Assembly: GCF_020089865.1 (NCBI RefSeq) | Contig: NZ_JAIRBM010000020.1 | Coordinates: 1 to 64,000, forward strand | Source: Microvirga puerhi | Lineage (GTDB): Bacteria; Pseudomonadota; Alphaproteobacteria; Rhizobiales; Beijerinckiaceae | Direction of reading: 5' to 3' | DNA: 64,000 nt | Part shown: in pieces, positions 1 through 6,541 of the stretch | Numbering within the stretch: the first letter of the stretch is position 1 | How the letters are laid out: the number at the start of each line of letters is the position of its first letter | Made by a program: the position numbers and the translations under genes | Notes under the pieces: generated by a model | What the model was told of the DNA's origin: nothing | The model's input: the letters and a program-made list of their open reading frames with translations, nothing else | Databases searched by the model: none

Positions 1-364
1 GCGCCGCCGACACAACCCCATCCTGCGCCAAAGCCTCCAATGCTTCAGCCTCAACCGCGTCGTCACGGTACCGCCTCAGACGACCAACCAAACGACACGA
101 CGCACTCTCAAGCAAACGACGCTTGCGCATATAAGGACGTGTGCCGGAGATGCTGTCCGAGACGGCGACTGATGCGGCCGCATACAAATCATCGGATGCC
201 ATTTCGATTCCAGGATCGCGCTCGATCACGCCTGCGATACCAAGCAAGACATTCCGCAGCTCGCGAAGCTCGCCGTCTTCGGCATCTTCAGCGATCGCGG
301 CAGCAATCTGCTCGATCTGCGTGATCTTCTCGTCGAGAACTTTTGAAAAAGGTGTATTCGCCAT
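1..364 (-). CDS. hypothetical protein, 3' end outside window
   Basis: I do not recognise this protein. The frame is open for 121 codons from an ATG at 364 to the left edge of the window, so the C-terminus is missing. A clear Shine-Dalgarno AGGAGG lies six bases before the ATG, which is why I take it as a real gene start. The visible part is predicted helical, acidic in the first half (a run of Asp/Glu around residues 26-33) and basic around residues 73-95 (MRKRRLL, RLRRYR). There is no signal peptide or membrane segment. It lies upstream of and divergent in no respect from fadE; both are on the minus strand, with fadE ending 69 bases before its start. Function unknown. Confidence 0.6.
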   Translation of the reverse strand, partial: MANTPFSKVLDEKITQIEQIAAAIAEDAEDGELRELRNVLLGIAGVIERDPGIEMASDDLYAAASVAVSDSISGTRPYMRKRRLLESASCRLVGRLRRYRDDAVEAEALEALAQDGVVSAA

Positions 365-433
365 TGGCCGCCTCCTGGAGAAAACGGCGCGCGATTCCGT
401 CTGCGCCTGTCTCTCTAAGATGCGCTTTCATGG

Positions 434-2746
434 TTAATGAAAGGTTAGAGAGGGATCCGAAATCACCCCTCCATAGGCTGAAGGCTGGCTATCCGCAGAG
501 GGTTCCGGGTCGCTCGCTGGTGGTGATGTTCGGCGTGATGGCGAGACCTGATCGGCGGGGAAGGAATCGACTTCGATTGCTGCCGCGACAGCCTTCTCCA
601 TCTCTTCCATAAGGCGCATGTCAGCATCGGGAAGGGTCTCCTTCTTGAGAGCGGCGCGCCAGTCCGCGTCGCCTGCCTTCTTCAGGCGATTACGGATCGG
701 CTGCGTACGTGCGACCAGTGCAAAGGCCCTCTCGAGACGCGCGAGACCGTCGTCGCTCTTTCCGTGATAAAGTCCGGGCGTCAGCCGGTCGCGCGCAGTC
801 GAGGGCTCGAGCAGAATCTGAGCGCATTGCGCGATCAGCGCATCGGACGGTCCGAGTGCTTTTGCGCCCAGCGGCTGGATGAGAAGTTTCAGGAGCCAAG
901 CGACGGGGCGATTGGGCAGGTTGGCCAAGATCTCTGCGAAGCGCGCCTCGATCGTCCGGAAACTGCGGAGCATGCAGTAGCGCAGAAGCGGCAGGTCATC
1001 GGGCTGTCGTCCTTCATCCTGCCAGCGCTTGAGCGCCGCAGACAGCAGATATAGCTCCGAGAGGATGTCGCCGAAGCGCGCCGAGATCAGTTCCCGTCGC
1101 TTGAGAGCACCGCCCATGGTCAGAAATGCGAAATCGGCTGCAAGGGCGAAGGCTGACGCATAGCGCCCCGCTTGCCGATAATATCGCGTCGCAGCGCCGG
1201 CATTCGGAGCAGGGGAGAGAAGGCCGCCACTCCAGCTCCGGCCCCAGGTGCGGAAAAAGGTCTTGGCTGTATGGCCGACATGCGCCCAGAAAATCTTGTC
1301 GAAGGCCGCCAGTCCGCGCTCCTCATCGGAATCGTTGAGAGCCAGAAGTTCCTTGAGGATATAGGGATGGCTGCGAATAGCACCCTGGCCGAAGATGATT
1401 AGGCAGCGGGTCAGGATATTGGCGCCTTCGACGGTGATACCGACGGGAATCGCGCGATAGAAGTTGCCGAGATAATTGAGGGGGCCGTCGATCACGGCCT
1501 TGCCGGCATGAATGTCCATGGCATCGTTGAGGGCCGTGCGCATGCGCTCGGTGGCCTGAAGCTTCATGATGCCGGAGATCACCGCCGGGTGATGTCCTTG
1601 ATCGAGCGCCCCGCAAATGAGGCGCCGTGCTGCATCGAGCTGGTACGCTGTGCCGGCGATGGCTGCGAGTTTTTCCTGCACGCCCTCGAAGCGTCCGATC
1701 GGGACGTGGAACTGTTCGCGGATTCGCGCATAGGCGCCGCTGGTGTGTGCAGCGAAAGCCGCGCCGGCGGCCGACAGGGAGGGGAGGGAGATCCCGCGGC
1801 CTGCTGCAAGCGCGCTCATGAGCATGCGCCAGCCCTGACCCACATGCGCGCGGCCGCCGATCACGTCGTCCAAAGGAATGAACACGTCGTGACCGGCATT
1901 CGGTCCGTTCTGAAACATCTGGAAACACGGAATATGGCGGCGTCCGATCTCCACACCGGGAGAGTTCGTCCGGACCAGGGCTACCGTGATCCCGATCTCC
2001 TCCTCACTGCCTAGCAATCGCTCCGGATCGCGCAGCTTGAAGGCGAGGCCCAGCACCGTCGCAATGGGGCCGAGAGTGATGTAGCGCTTATGCCAGTTGA
2101 GGCGGATGCCGAGGACCTCCTGACCCTCATGCGTGCCGTGACAGATGATCCCCGTATCGGTCATCGATGCGGCATCGGAACCGGCCTCCGGACTAGTCAA
2201 CCCAAAACACGGAATCTCGCGGCCGTCCGCCAACCGTGGCAACCAGTAATCCTGCTGCTCCTTGGTGCCGAACTGAAGGAGCAATTCGCCTGGTCCCAAA
2301 GAATTCGGCACCATGGTGGCAACGGCGGCCGCGACCGAGCGGGTGGAGATCTTCCGCACGACTTCCGAATGCGCATAGGCGGAGAAGCCGAGGCCTCCGT
2401 ATGCCTTGGGAATGATCATGCCGAAGAATCTGTTCTGCTTCAGGAAGGTCCAGGCTTCTTCGGGAAGGTCGCGATCCGTCCAGGTGATGCGCCAATCGTC
2501 GAGCATGTCGCACAAAGTCTCGACCGGACCGGAAAGGAAAGCCTCCTCCTCGGGCGACAGGCGGGCCGGCGGAAAGGAGAGGAGCTTGTTCCAGTCGGGA
2601 TTCCCGGTGAACAGGTCTCCATCCCACCAGACATCGCCTGCCTCGATGGCTTCGCTTTCCGTCGCGGACAAGCCGGGCATGGCTTTCCTGGCAAACCGGA
2701 AGGCAGGTCCTGACAGCCATTTCAGGCGAAAACTCTGGTCGGTCAT
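434..2746 (-). CDS. fadE: acyl-CoA dehydrogenase, FadE type
   Basis: Flavin-dependent acyl-CoA dehydrogenase for the first step of fatty-acid beta-oxidation. At 770 residues it has the long FadE architecture: an N-terminal extension, a standard acyl-CoA dehydrogenase core, and an extra C-terminal domain typical of FadE (about 280 residues). Core signatures include the FAD-contacting stretch FGLTSPEAGSDAASMTD and WHKRYITLGPIATV, then an ARGISLPSLS segment in the middle domain. I chose the ATG at 2746 (MTDQSFRL) because the preceding in-frame 16 codons look like leader sequence; an ATG at 2794 or 2770 is possible. It stands alone on the minus strand, distant from the beta-oxidation operon at 37.6-43.2 kb in this window. 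The membrane association known for FadE is not visible as clear transmembrane segments. Confidence 0.93.
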   Translation of the reverse strand: MTDQSFRLKWLSGPAFRFARKAMPGLSATESEAIEAGDVWWDGDLFTGNPDWNKLLSFPPARLSPEEEAFLSGPVETLCDMLDDWRITWTDRDLPEEAWTFLKQNRFFGMIIPKAYGGLGFSAYAHSEVVRKISTRSVAAAVATMVPNSLGPGELLLQFGTKEQQDYWLPRLADGREIPCFGLTSPEAGSDAASMTDTGIICHGTHEGQEVLGIRLNWHKRYITLGPIATVLGLAFKLRDPERLLGSEEEIGITVALVRTNSPGVEIGRRHIPCFQMFQNGPNAGHDVFIPLDDVIGGRAHVGQGWRMLMSALAAGRGISLPSLSAAGAAFAAHTSGAYARIREQFHVPIGRFEGVQEKLAAIAGTAYQLDAARRLICGALDQGHHPAVISGIMKLQATERMRTALNDAMDIHAGKAVIDGPLNYLGNFYRAIPVGITVEGANILTRCLIIFGQGAIRSHPYILKELLALNDSDEERGLAAFDKIFWAHVGHTAKTFFRTWGRSWSGGLLSPAPNAGAATRYYRQAGRYASAFALAADFAFLTMGGALKRRELISARFGDILSELYLLSAALKRWQDEGRQPDDLPLLRYCMLRSFRTIEARFAEILANLPNRPVAWLLKLLIQPLGAKALGPSDALIAQCAQILLEPSTARDRLTPGLYHGKSDDGLARLERAFALVARTQPIRNRLKKAGDADWRAALKKETLPDADMRLMEEMEKAVAAAIEVDSFPADQVSPSRRTSPPASDPEPSADSQPSAYGGVISDPSLTFH

Positions 2747-2982
2747 GGCGTCTTGCTCGCTCCGCTCCATGCCACCCGGGCGCACAGCACCCAAATGCGG
2801 CTGGTCCGTTCCTGCCCTCTTTGTAGAGGGGAAATGGATTTCGCCCAGGGTTGCGAGGCCTTGGCAAGGTCAAAGGTTGCGCAACGGCATGTGTGACAGG
2901 AGACGGGATCGAAAGATCGCGACCATGTGTTATCTCAAAGGATCGGGCCGAGCAGCCAAGGCATGGCAACAAGGCATAGGAA

Positions 2983-3876
2983 ATGGAGATCACATCCGCC
3001 TTCCGGGTCACTGCTTCAGACGGCAGTAAGCCTGGTGCCTTCGCAACCTTTCCATATGATCGCGAGCTGGTGCGGCGGTTCCGCGAGGCCTTTCCCCGCG
3101 CGCGCTGGCGCGCTGACGAAGAATGCTGGTTCGTGCCCGGGACGACAGCCGTCCGCCGACTGAATGCATGGATCTCGCAGGAACTCGAGACGCTCGATCG
3201 TCATGCGGACGACAAGGGACGCGATGCCTTTGCGTTCGAGCCTCTCGCAAGTCCCTATCTGATCGTCGGGGATGATCTGGCGGTGCGCACGCCCTATTCA
3301 CGCACCGTCGTGGAGGCAATGCGCCGTATTCCCTGGGCCCGCTGGGATCCCGCGGCGAAGATTTGGCGCGTCCCATTCCGGTCCTATGACGCGCTCCTTT
3401 CTCTCTGGCCGGAGATCGAGGCGGCGGCCCGACGCAACGAGCCCGAGGCGCGTCGGAGACGACGACAGAAGATGAAGGATCAGGGGGCCAGCCCCGTGCG
3501 ACAGACCGAGCGGCGACGGTTCCGCTATCCGGTGCCGGAGGATGAGCTTCCACCGCTCGGTGAACTTGTCGCCACGAGAACTTGGGGAATCGTGATTTTC
3601 GAAGCTGTCGATACGGAGCCTCTTAGAGAAGTTGTTGCGGAGGACCTCTATCCTCATGTGAAACCGAGCCTGAACCGATATGTCTGGGCGCATTGGCGTG
3701 TGCCGCTCCTATCGGAGATCTATCGAGCGAGGCCTGCCAAGGCTGCAGATGATCCGATGAACATAGCGCGCCGGGGGTGGTGGCTGCCTGATCGAGAAGA
3801 GTTGCGAGAGAAGGCCCGGGAGCTGCGCCGGATGGAGCGATCAGTACAGACTCGGAGGGCGGTATCCGATCACTGA
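2983..3876 (+). CDS. tandem HARP-like domain protein
   Basis: A 297-residue protein with two copies of a motif resembling the HARP domain of SMARCAL1-type annealing helicases. Copy 1 lies at about residues 19-65 (PYDRELVRRFREAFPRARW, then ECWFVP); copy 2 at about 91-150 (PYSRTVVEAMRRIPWARWD, then KIWRVP). Each has the pattern Tyr, helix with basic residues, a short turn, Trp, then W-x-V-P. A very basic segment follows at about 150-180 (ARRRRRQKMK), then an unrecognised C-terminal domain of about 110 residues. No helicase or ATPase motifs are present. In SMARCAL1 the HARP domains drive DNA annealing; that this protein does so is inference. It converges on ssb 64 bases away, at the edge of a damage-inducible repair island, but I see no LexA box in front of it. 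Start ATG 2983 follows TAGGAAATGGAG only weakly. Confidence 0.6.
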   Translation: MEITSAFRVTASDGSKPGAFATFPYDRELVRRFREAFPRARWRADEECWFVPGTTAVRRLNAWISQELETLDRHADDKGRDAFAFEPLASPYLIVGDDLAVRTPYSRTVVEAMRRIPWARWDPAAKIWRVPFRSYDALLSLWPEIEAAARRNEPEARRRRRQKMKDQGASPVRQTERRRFRYPVPEDELPPLGELVATRTWGIVIFEAVDTEPLREVVAEDLYPHVKPSLNRYVWAHWRVPLLSEIYRARPAKAADDPMNIARRGWWLPDREELREKARELRRMERSVQTRRAVSDH

Positions 3877-3890
3877 TGTCGTTACGACAT

Positions 3891-3917
3891 AAAAAAATCC
3901 GGGCCGAATGGCCCGGA
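3891..3917 (-). terminator. Rho-independent terminator of ssb
   Basis: Read on the minus strand, a perfect 8-bp stem TCCGGGCC/GGCCCGGA with loop ATTC is followed directly by seven T. It sits 24 bases after the ssb stop codon in the gap between the convergent ssb and HARP-protein genes. Confidence 0.88.
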
Positions 3918-3940
3918 CCTTGCTGTCGGATATCTTCCAT

Positions 3941-4450
3941 CTAGAACGGGATATCGTCGTCGATATCGGAGAAGCGGGAGGGTGCGCCACCGGAGGCCTG
4001 AGCCGGCGCCGGCCGCCGCTCCATCGGCGAGGAACGCCCGAACTCGCCGCCGCGGCTGATCTGCCCCGCCTCCTCCTCATACTCGCCCGAACCGCCACCG
4101 CGGCTGTCGAGAATCGTCAATTCGCCGCGGAAGCGCTGCAGCACCACCTCGGTGGTGTACTTCTCCTGGCCCTGCTGATCCTGCCACTTGCGCGTCTGCA
4201 GCTGGCCTTCGATGTAGACCTTCGAGCCCTTCTTCAGATACTGCTCCGCCACCCGCGCCAAGTTCTCGTTGAAGATCACCACCGAGTGCCACTCGGTCTT
4301 CTCCTTGCGCTCGCCGGACGCCTTGTCCTTCCAGGTCTCAGAGGTCGCAATCCGCAGGTTCACCACCGGCTCGCCCGAGTTCAGACGCCGCACCTCAGGG
4401 TCACGCCCCAGGTTGCCGACCAATATCACCTTGTTCACACTGCCTGCCAT
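3941..4450 (-). CDS. ssb: single-stranded DNA-binding protein
   Basis: A 169-residue SSB that coats single-stranded DNA and recruits repair proteins. The N-terminal OB fold begins [20 protein letters not shown] and contains W-H and FNE segments typical of the family; a low-complexity Gly/Arg/Pro linker runs from about residue 110; the C-terminus is the canonical acidic tip DIDDDIPF that docks partner proteins. I start at ATG 4450 because family members begin at this MAGSVNK; an ATG six codons upstream (4468) is possible. A LexA box lies 78 bases upstream, so expression is probably SOS-induced. It is not beside uvrA, the usual neighbour of the housekeeping ssb in Rhizobiales, so it may be a second copy serving the repair island next to it (inference). 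A strong terminator follows. Confidence 0.95.
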   Translation of the reverse strand: MAGSVNKVILVGNLGRDPEVRRLNSGEPVVNLRIATSETWKDKASGERKEKTEWHSVVIFNENLARVAEQYLKKGSKVYIEGQLQTRKWQDQQGQEKYTTEVVLQRFRGELTILDSRGGGSGEYEEEAGQISRGGEFGRSSPMERRPAPAQASGGAPSRFSDIDDDIPF

Positions 4451-4527
4451 GGCACTGTCTCCACTCATCTCTCCTGACGATTGTCAGGTCGGTTTCGCTC
4501 TCCTGCCCGGGATCGAGCATCTCTTTT

Positions 4528-4542
4528 GTTCTATCTTTGTTC
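4528..4542 (-). promoter_or_regulatory. LexA (SOS) box upstream of ssb
   Basis: Reads GAACAAAGATAGAAC on the minus strand, a perfect match to the alphaproteobacterial LexA operator GAAC-N7-GAAC. It lies 78 bases before the ssb start codon. Its spacer resembles those of three other boxes in this window. Confidence 0.88.
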
Positions 4543-4647
4543 CGGAAAAAGTACAAGAGGATAAGGAAACCGAATGGGAGACATGTGGGATGATGATGTT
4601 GCACTAGCGAAGATCGCGGAGAATTCCTGCGAGCTGCCGGTGCGCGG

Positions 4648-4923
4648 TTACTCGGCCGCCTGGAGGTATACGACTGACGACTGGGCGCCGCGAACCTCGC
4701 GAAGGGTCTTCGCCATGTAGGTCAGGCGCTCGATCAGCTTATCGAGATCCGCCGTAGCACCATCGCTCAGATCGTAGGTCTTGCGGCCTCGATAGAGTCG
4801 GTTGATCTGGCTTTCCATCTCGGCGGCGCTTTCACGGACCCGGTGGATGAGATTATCCGCGATGACGTCGGCATTGCTGTCGACGACGCAGAACCCCACA
4901 TCGCTTGCACGTTCCTTGGACAT
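4648..4923 (-). CDS. small hypothetical protein, third gene of SOS operon
   Basis: A 91-residue protein that I do not recognise. It is predicted almost entirely helical, with a central segment rich in charged residues (RESAAEMESQINRLYRGRK) and no membrane or signal segment. I use the ATG at 4923 because AGAGG lies nine bases before it; a GTG at 4932 would overlap that site. It starts 33 bases after the stop of the helix-hairpin-helix gene on the same strand, making it the last gene of a three-gene unit headed by the LexA box at 6029. Co-regulation suggests a part in DNA repair, but nothing in the protein itself shows this. Confidence 0.6.
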   Translation of the reverse strand: MSKERASDVGFCVVDSNADVIADNLIHRVRESAAEMESQINRLYRGRKTYDLSDGATADLDKLIERLTYMAKTLREVRGAQSSVVYLQAAE

Positions 4924-4956
4924 CAGGGACACCTCTTTTTGTCGTTCTTCTTCGGT

Positions 4957-5376
4957 TCAAGCAATGGACCGCTGGTCGGCGAAAAGGCCGAGACGGCGGG
5001 CCAGAATTCTTTTCGTCACAGGCCCGATCCAGGGCAGATCAGCCAGACAGGCAATTTTGTCGTTGCTTTCCACATAACTGCGAAAGAATCGATCGCGCTC
5101 CTGCCAGACCCGATCGATGGCCTCGGCTTTGCCTGGATGCCGAAATCCCATGCGGACCGACGCGCCGATCTCGAGTATGCGCACGCACTGCTCATATGCC
5201 CTGCGTCCGACGGATGGCGTGACGCTGGATTGGCAGATCGCGAAGATCACATGCCGCGCGAAGTCCTCGGCTGTTGCCGGAGGCGTGTATGTATCGTCAG
5301 CGCACCGCGATCCCGATCTGTCACTACGCCGTGTAGAGGCGACGGAGCTTGGCAATAAGTTCACTGTATGTTCCAT
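4957..5376 (-). CDS. helix-hairpin-helix protein, apparently C-terminally truncated
   Basis: A 139-residue protein with a helix-hairpin-helix DNA-binding motif near its C-terminus, at about residues 113-129 (LADLPWIGPVTKRILARR). The middle (RHVIFAICQSSVTPSVGRRA, then GKAEAIDRVWQERDRFFRSY) resembles a family of endonuclease III-related proteins in alphaproteobacteria and phages that I know continues well past this motif with a K-P-D-x-H-type segment. Here the reading frame stops 11 residues after the hairpin, and neither other frame restores that segment, so I read it as a truncated version. Start ATG 5376 lies inside the end of the upstream gene (16-base overlap), implying translational coupling; a longer start at 5439 would overlap far more. 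Second gene of the operon behind the LexA box at 6029. Confidence 0.65.
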   Translation of the reverse strand: MEHTVNLLPSSVASTRRSDRSGSRCADDTYTPPATAEDFARHVIFAICQSSVTPSVGRRAYEQCVRILEIGASVRMGFRHPGKAEAIDRVWQERDRFFRSYVESNDKIACLADLPWIGPVTKRILARRLGLFADQRSIA

Positions 5377-5957
5377 GCGTCTTGAATCATCCGAACGAGT
5401 TTCGTTCCTGTCTTGCGAATCCGTTGTCGAGCCCGCCACCGAAAGCCCGAAGGCTGCGCAAAATCGAAGCGGGAGGGGCCAAGTCGCGTATGGGCCGAGA
5501 AGGAGCGAATTCCTTCCAAGTCGCGCGAGCGCGGGCTTCTTGAAATCTCTCGAAAAGCGTCGCTGCCGCTGTGTTTTTCAGCATGGCTGCGTCGTCCGAA
5601 AATGGGATCCGCCGGCCGCTTTTGCAAGGTCGTCAGTGGTGATGGAACGGCCTGCGAAGAACGTTCCGGCCAGCTGGAAATCTCGCGGCGCGCAATGGTG
5701 AAGGTTCTGGCCAGATCGAGATCGGGCTCCAGGCGATGAACCGCCACGGCGCAGGAGAACGCCTCCGCGAACGGGGCCATGGCGCACCATGTCTTTTCCG
5801 CCATGTGCAGGGGCCAGGCCCACAGGCCGTCGCCCCGCCTCTCACCGAGGCTCTCACGCTCGATGAAGTAGCCCGTTCCCTTGTGTTCGAGGCCGCTCGC
5901 GGTCACCAGCCATTCTTCGTTCTCGAACAGGAATTGCTCTTCCGCTACGGCTGCCAT
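5361..5957 (-). CDS. hypothetical protein, first gene of SOS operon
   Basis: A 198-residue protein that I do not recognise. The N-terminal 95 residues look like a folded domain with several Trp (ENEEWLVTASGLEHKGTGYF; GLWAWPLHMAEKTWCAM). The C-terminal half is rich in Arg, Ser and Pro and may be disordered and nucleic-acid binding (inference). Start ATG 5957 has GGGAGG eight bases upstream; the in-frame extension to 6068 would run through the LexA box at 6029-6043 and is rejected for that reason. Its stop overlaps the start of the helix-hairpin-helix gene. The LexA box is 72 bases before the start codon, the same distance as in the other SOS units of the window. Confidence 0.65.
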   Translation of the reverse strand: MAAVAEEQFLFENEEWLVTASGLEHKGTGYFIERESLGERRGDGLWAWPLHMAEKTWCAMAPFAEAFSCAVAVHRLEPDLDLARTFTIARREISSWPERSSQAVPSPLTTLQKRPADPIFGRRSHAEKHSGSDAFREISRSPRSRDLEGIRSFSAHTRLGPSRFDFAQPSGFRWRARQRIRKTGTKLVRMIQDAWNIQ

Positions 5958-6028
5958 TCCGACATCCTCCCAGCGATGGCAGCGGGTGCCATAATGGCGC
6001 CATCCCCGCAGCCCATCTGTTGCAATAG

Positions 6029-6043
6029 GAACAAAAAGAGAAC
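6029..6043. promoter_or_regulatory. LexA (SOS) box between divergent repair operons
   Basis: Reads GAACAAAAAGAGAAC on the plus strand, GAAC-N7-GAAC. It is 72 bases before the minus-strand operon start at 5957. It is also upstream of the plus-strand genes from 6062 and 6245 (the permuted SbcCD-like operon), and no other box lies in the 287-base gap, so it may serve both directions. Confidence 0.85.
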
Positions 6044-6061
6044 ATACCGCGAGGAGGTTCC

Positions 6062-6133
6062 ATGTCAAGCAAATGCGCTCGCATGGACTGTAATCTCGGA
6101 GTAACGGACATTATGTGGTGGCCAGGGAAATAG
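6062..6133 (+). CDS. possible 23-codon leader peptide or microprotein
   Basis: A short open frame, ATG to TAG, with an excellent ribosome-binding site GAGGAGG four bases before the ATG. It contains Cys 5 and Cys 10 and a C-terminal MWWPGK. It begins 18 bases after the LexA box at 6029-6043 and ends 111 bases before the coiled-coil gene that opens the SbcCD-like operon. It could be a leader peptide, a small SOS-induced product, or chance. Only the strength of the ribosome-binding site argues for it. Confidence 0.3.
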   Translation: MSSKCARMDCNLGVTDIMWWPGK

Positions 6134-6244
6134 GATTAAAGAGATTCCCGCAGGCTTCCGAAAAATGAGACGAAGCTCTCGCAAAGATTCACGGCTCAGC
6201 TTGATTGGACAGGGCCAAGCTGCGGCAAAGGGAGAGACCCGAAA

Positions 6245-6541
6245 ATGACAAGTCTGAAACGCCCGGAGAACGACAGCTTGAGGCGTCTCGAAGAGTTAAG
6301 GACGATGTTTGAAAAGCTTCGGGCAGAGCGGATCAGGGCGGAGGGCGAGGTCGAACGGCTGACGGGAGAGCTCGAACAGGCCCGTGCACAGGCGAGAGAG
6401 GAGTTCGGGACCGACGACGAGGCGGAGCTGCAGCGACAGATTGAAGCGGCCCAGGAGGAGAACACGAGGCGCGTCGCAGATTTCGAAGCCGTTCTTCGCG
6501 ATGTCGAGGATCGTCTCCGTCAGCTCGGGGGCGAGCCCTGA
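6245..6541 (+). CDS. small coiled-coil protein of the SbcCD-like operon
   Basis: A 98-residue protein that is a near-continuous coiled coil from about residue 10 to 95, with heptad-like spacing of Leu (SLRRLEELRTMFEKLRAER; VERLTGELEQARAQAREEF) and a possible break at GTDDEA. Its TGA overlaps the ATG of the next gene (TGATG), so the two are translated together. Because the neighbouring permuted ATPase has a long C-terminal coil but only a short N-terminal one, this protein is a good candidate for the missing distal part of the returning coil (inference). Start ATG 6245 has GGGAGAG about nine bases upstream. Confidence 0.75.
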   Translation: MTSLKRPENDSLRRLEELRTMFEKLRAERIRAEGEVERLTGELEQARAQAREEFGTDDEAELQRQIEAAQEENTRRVADFEAVLRDVEDRLRQLGGEP

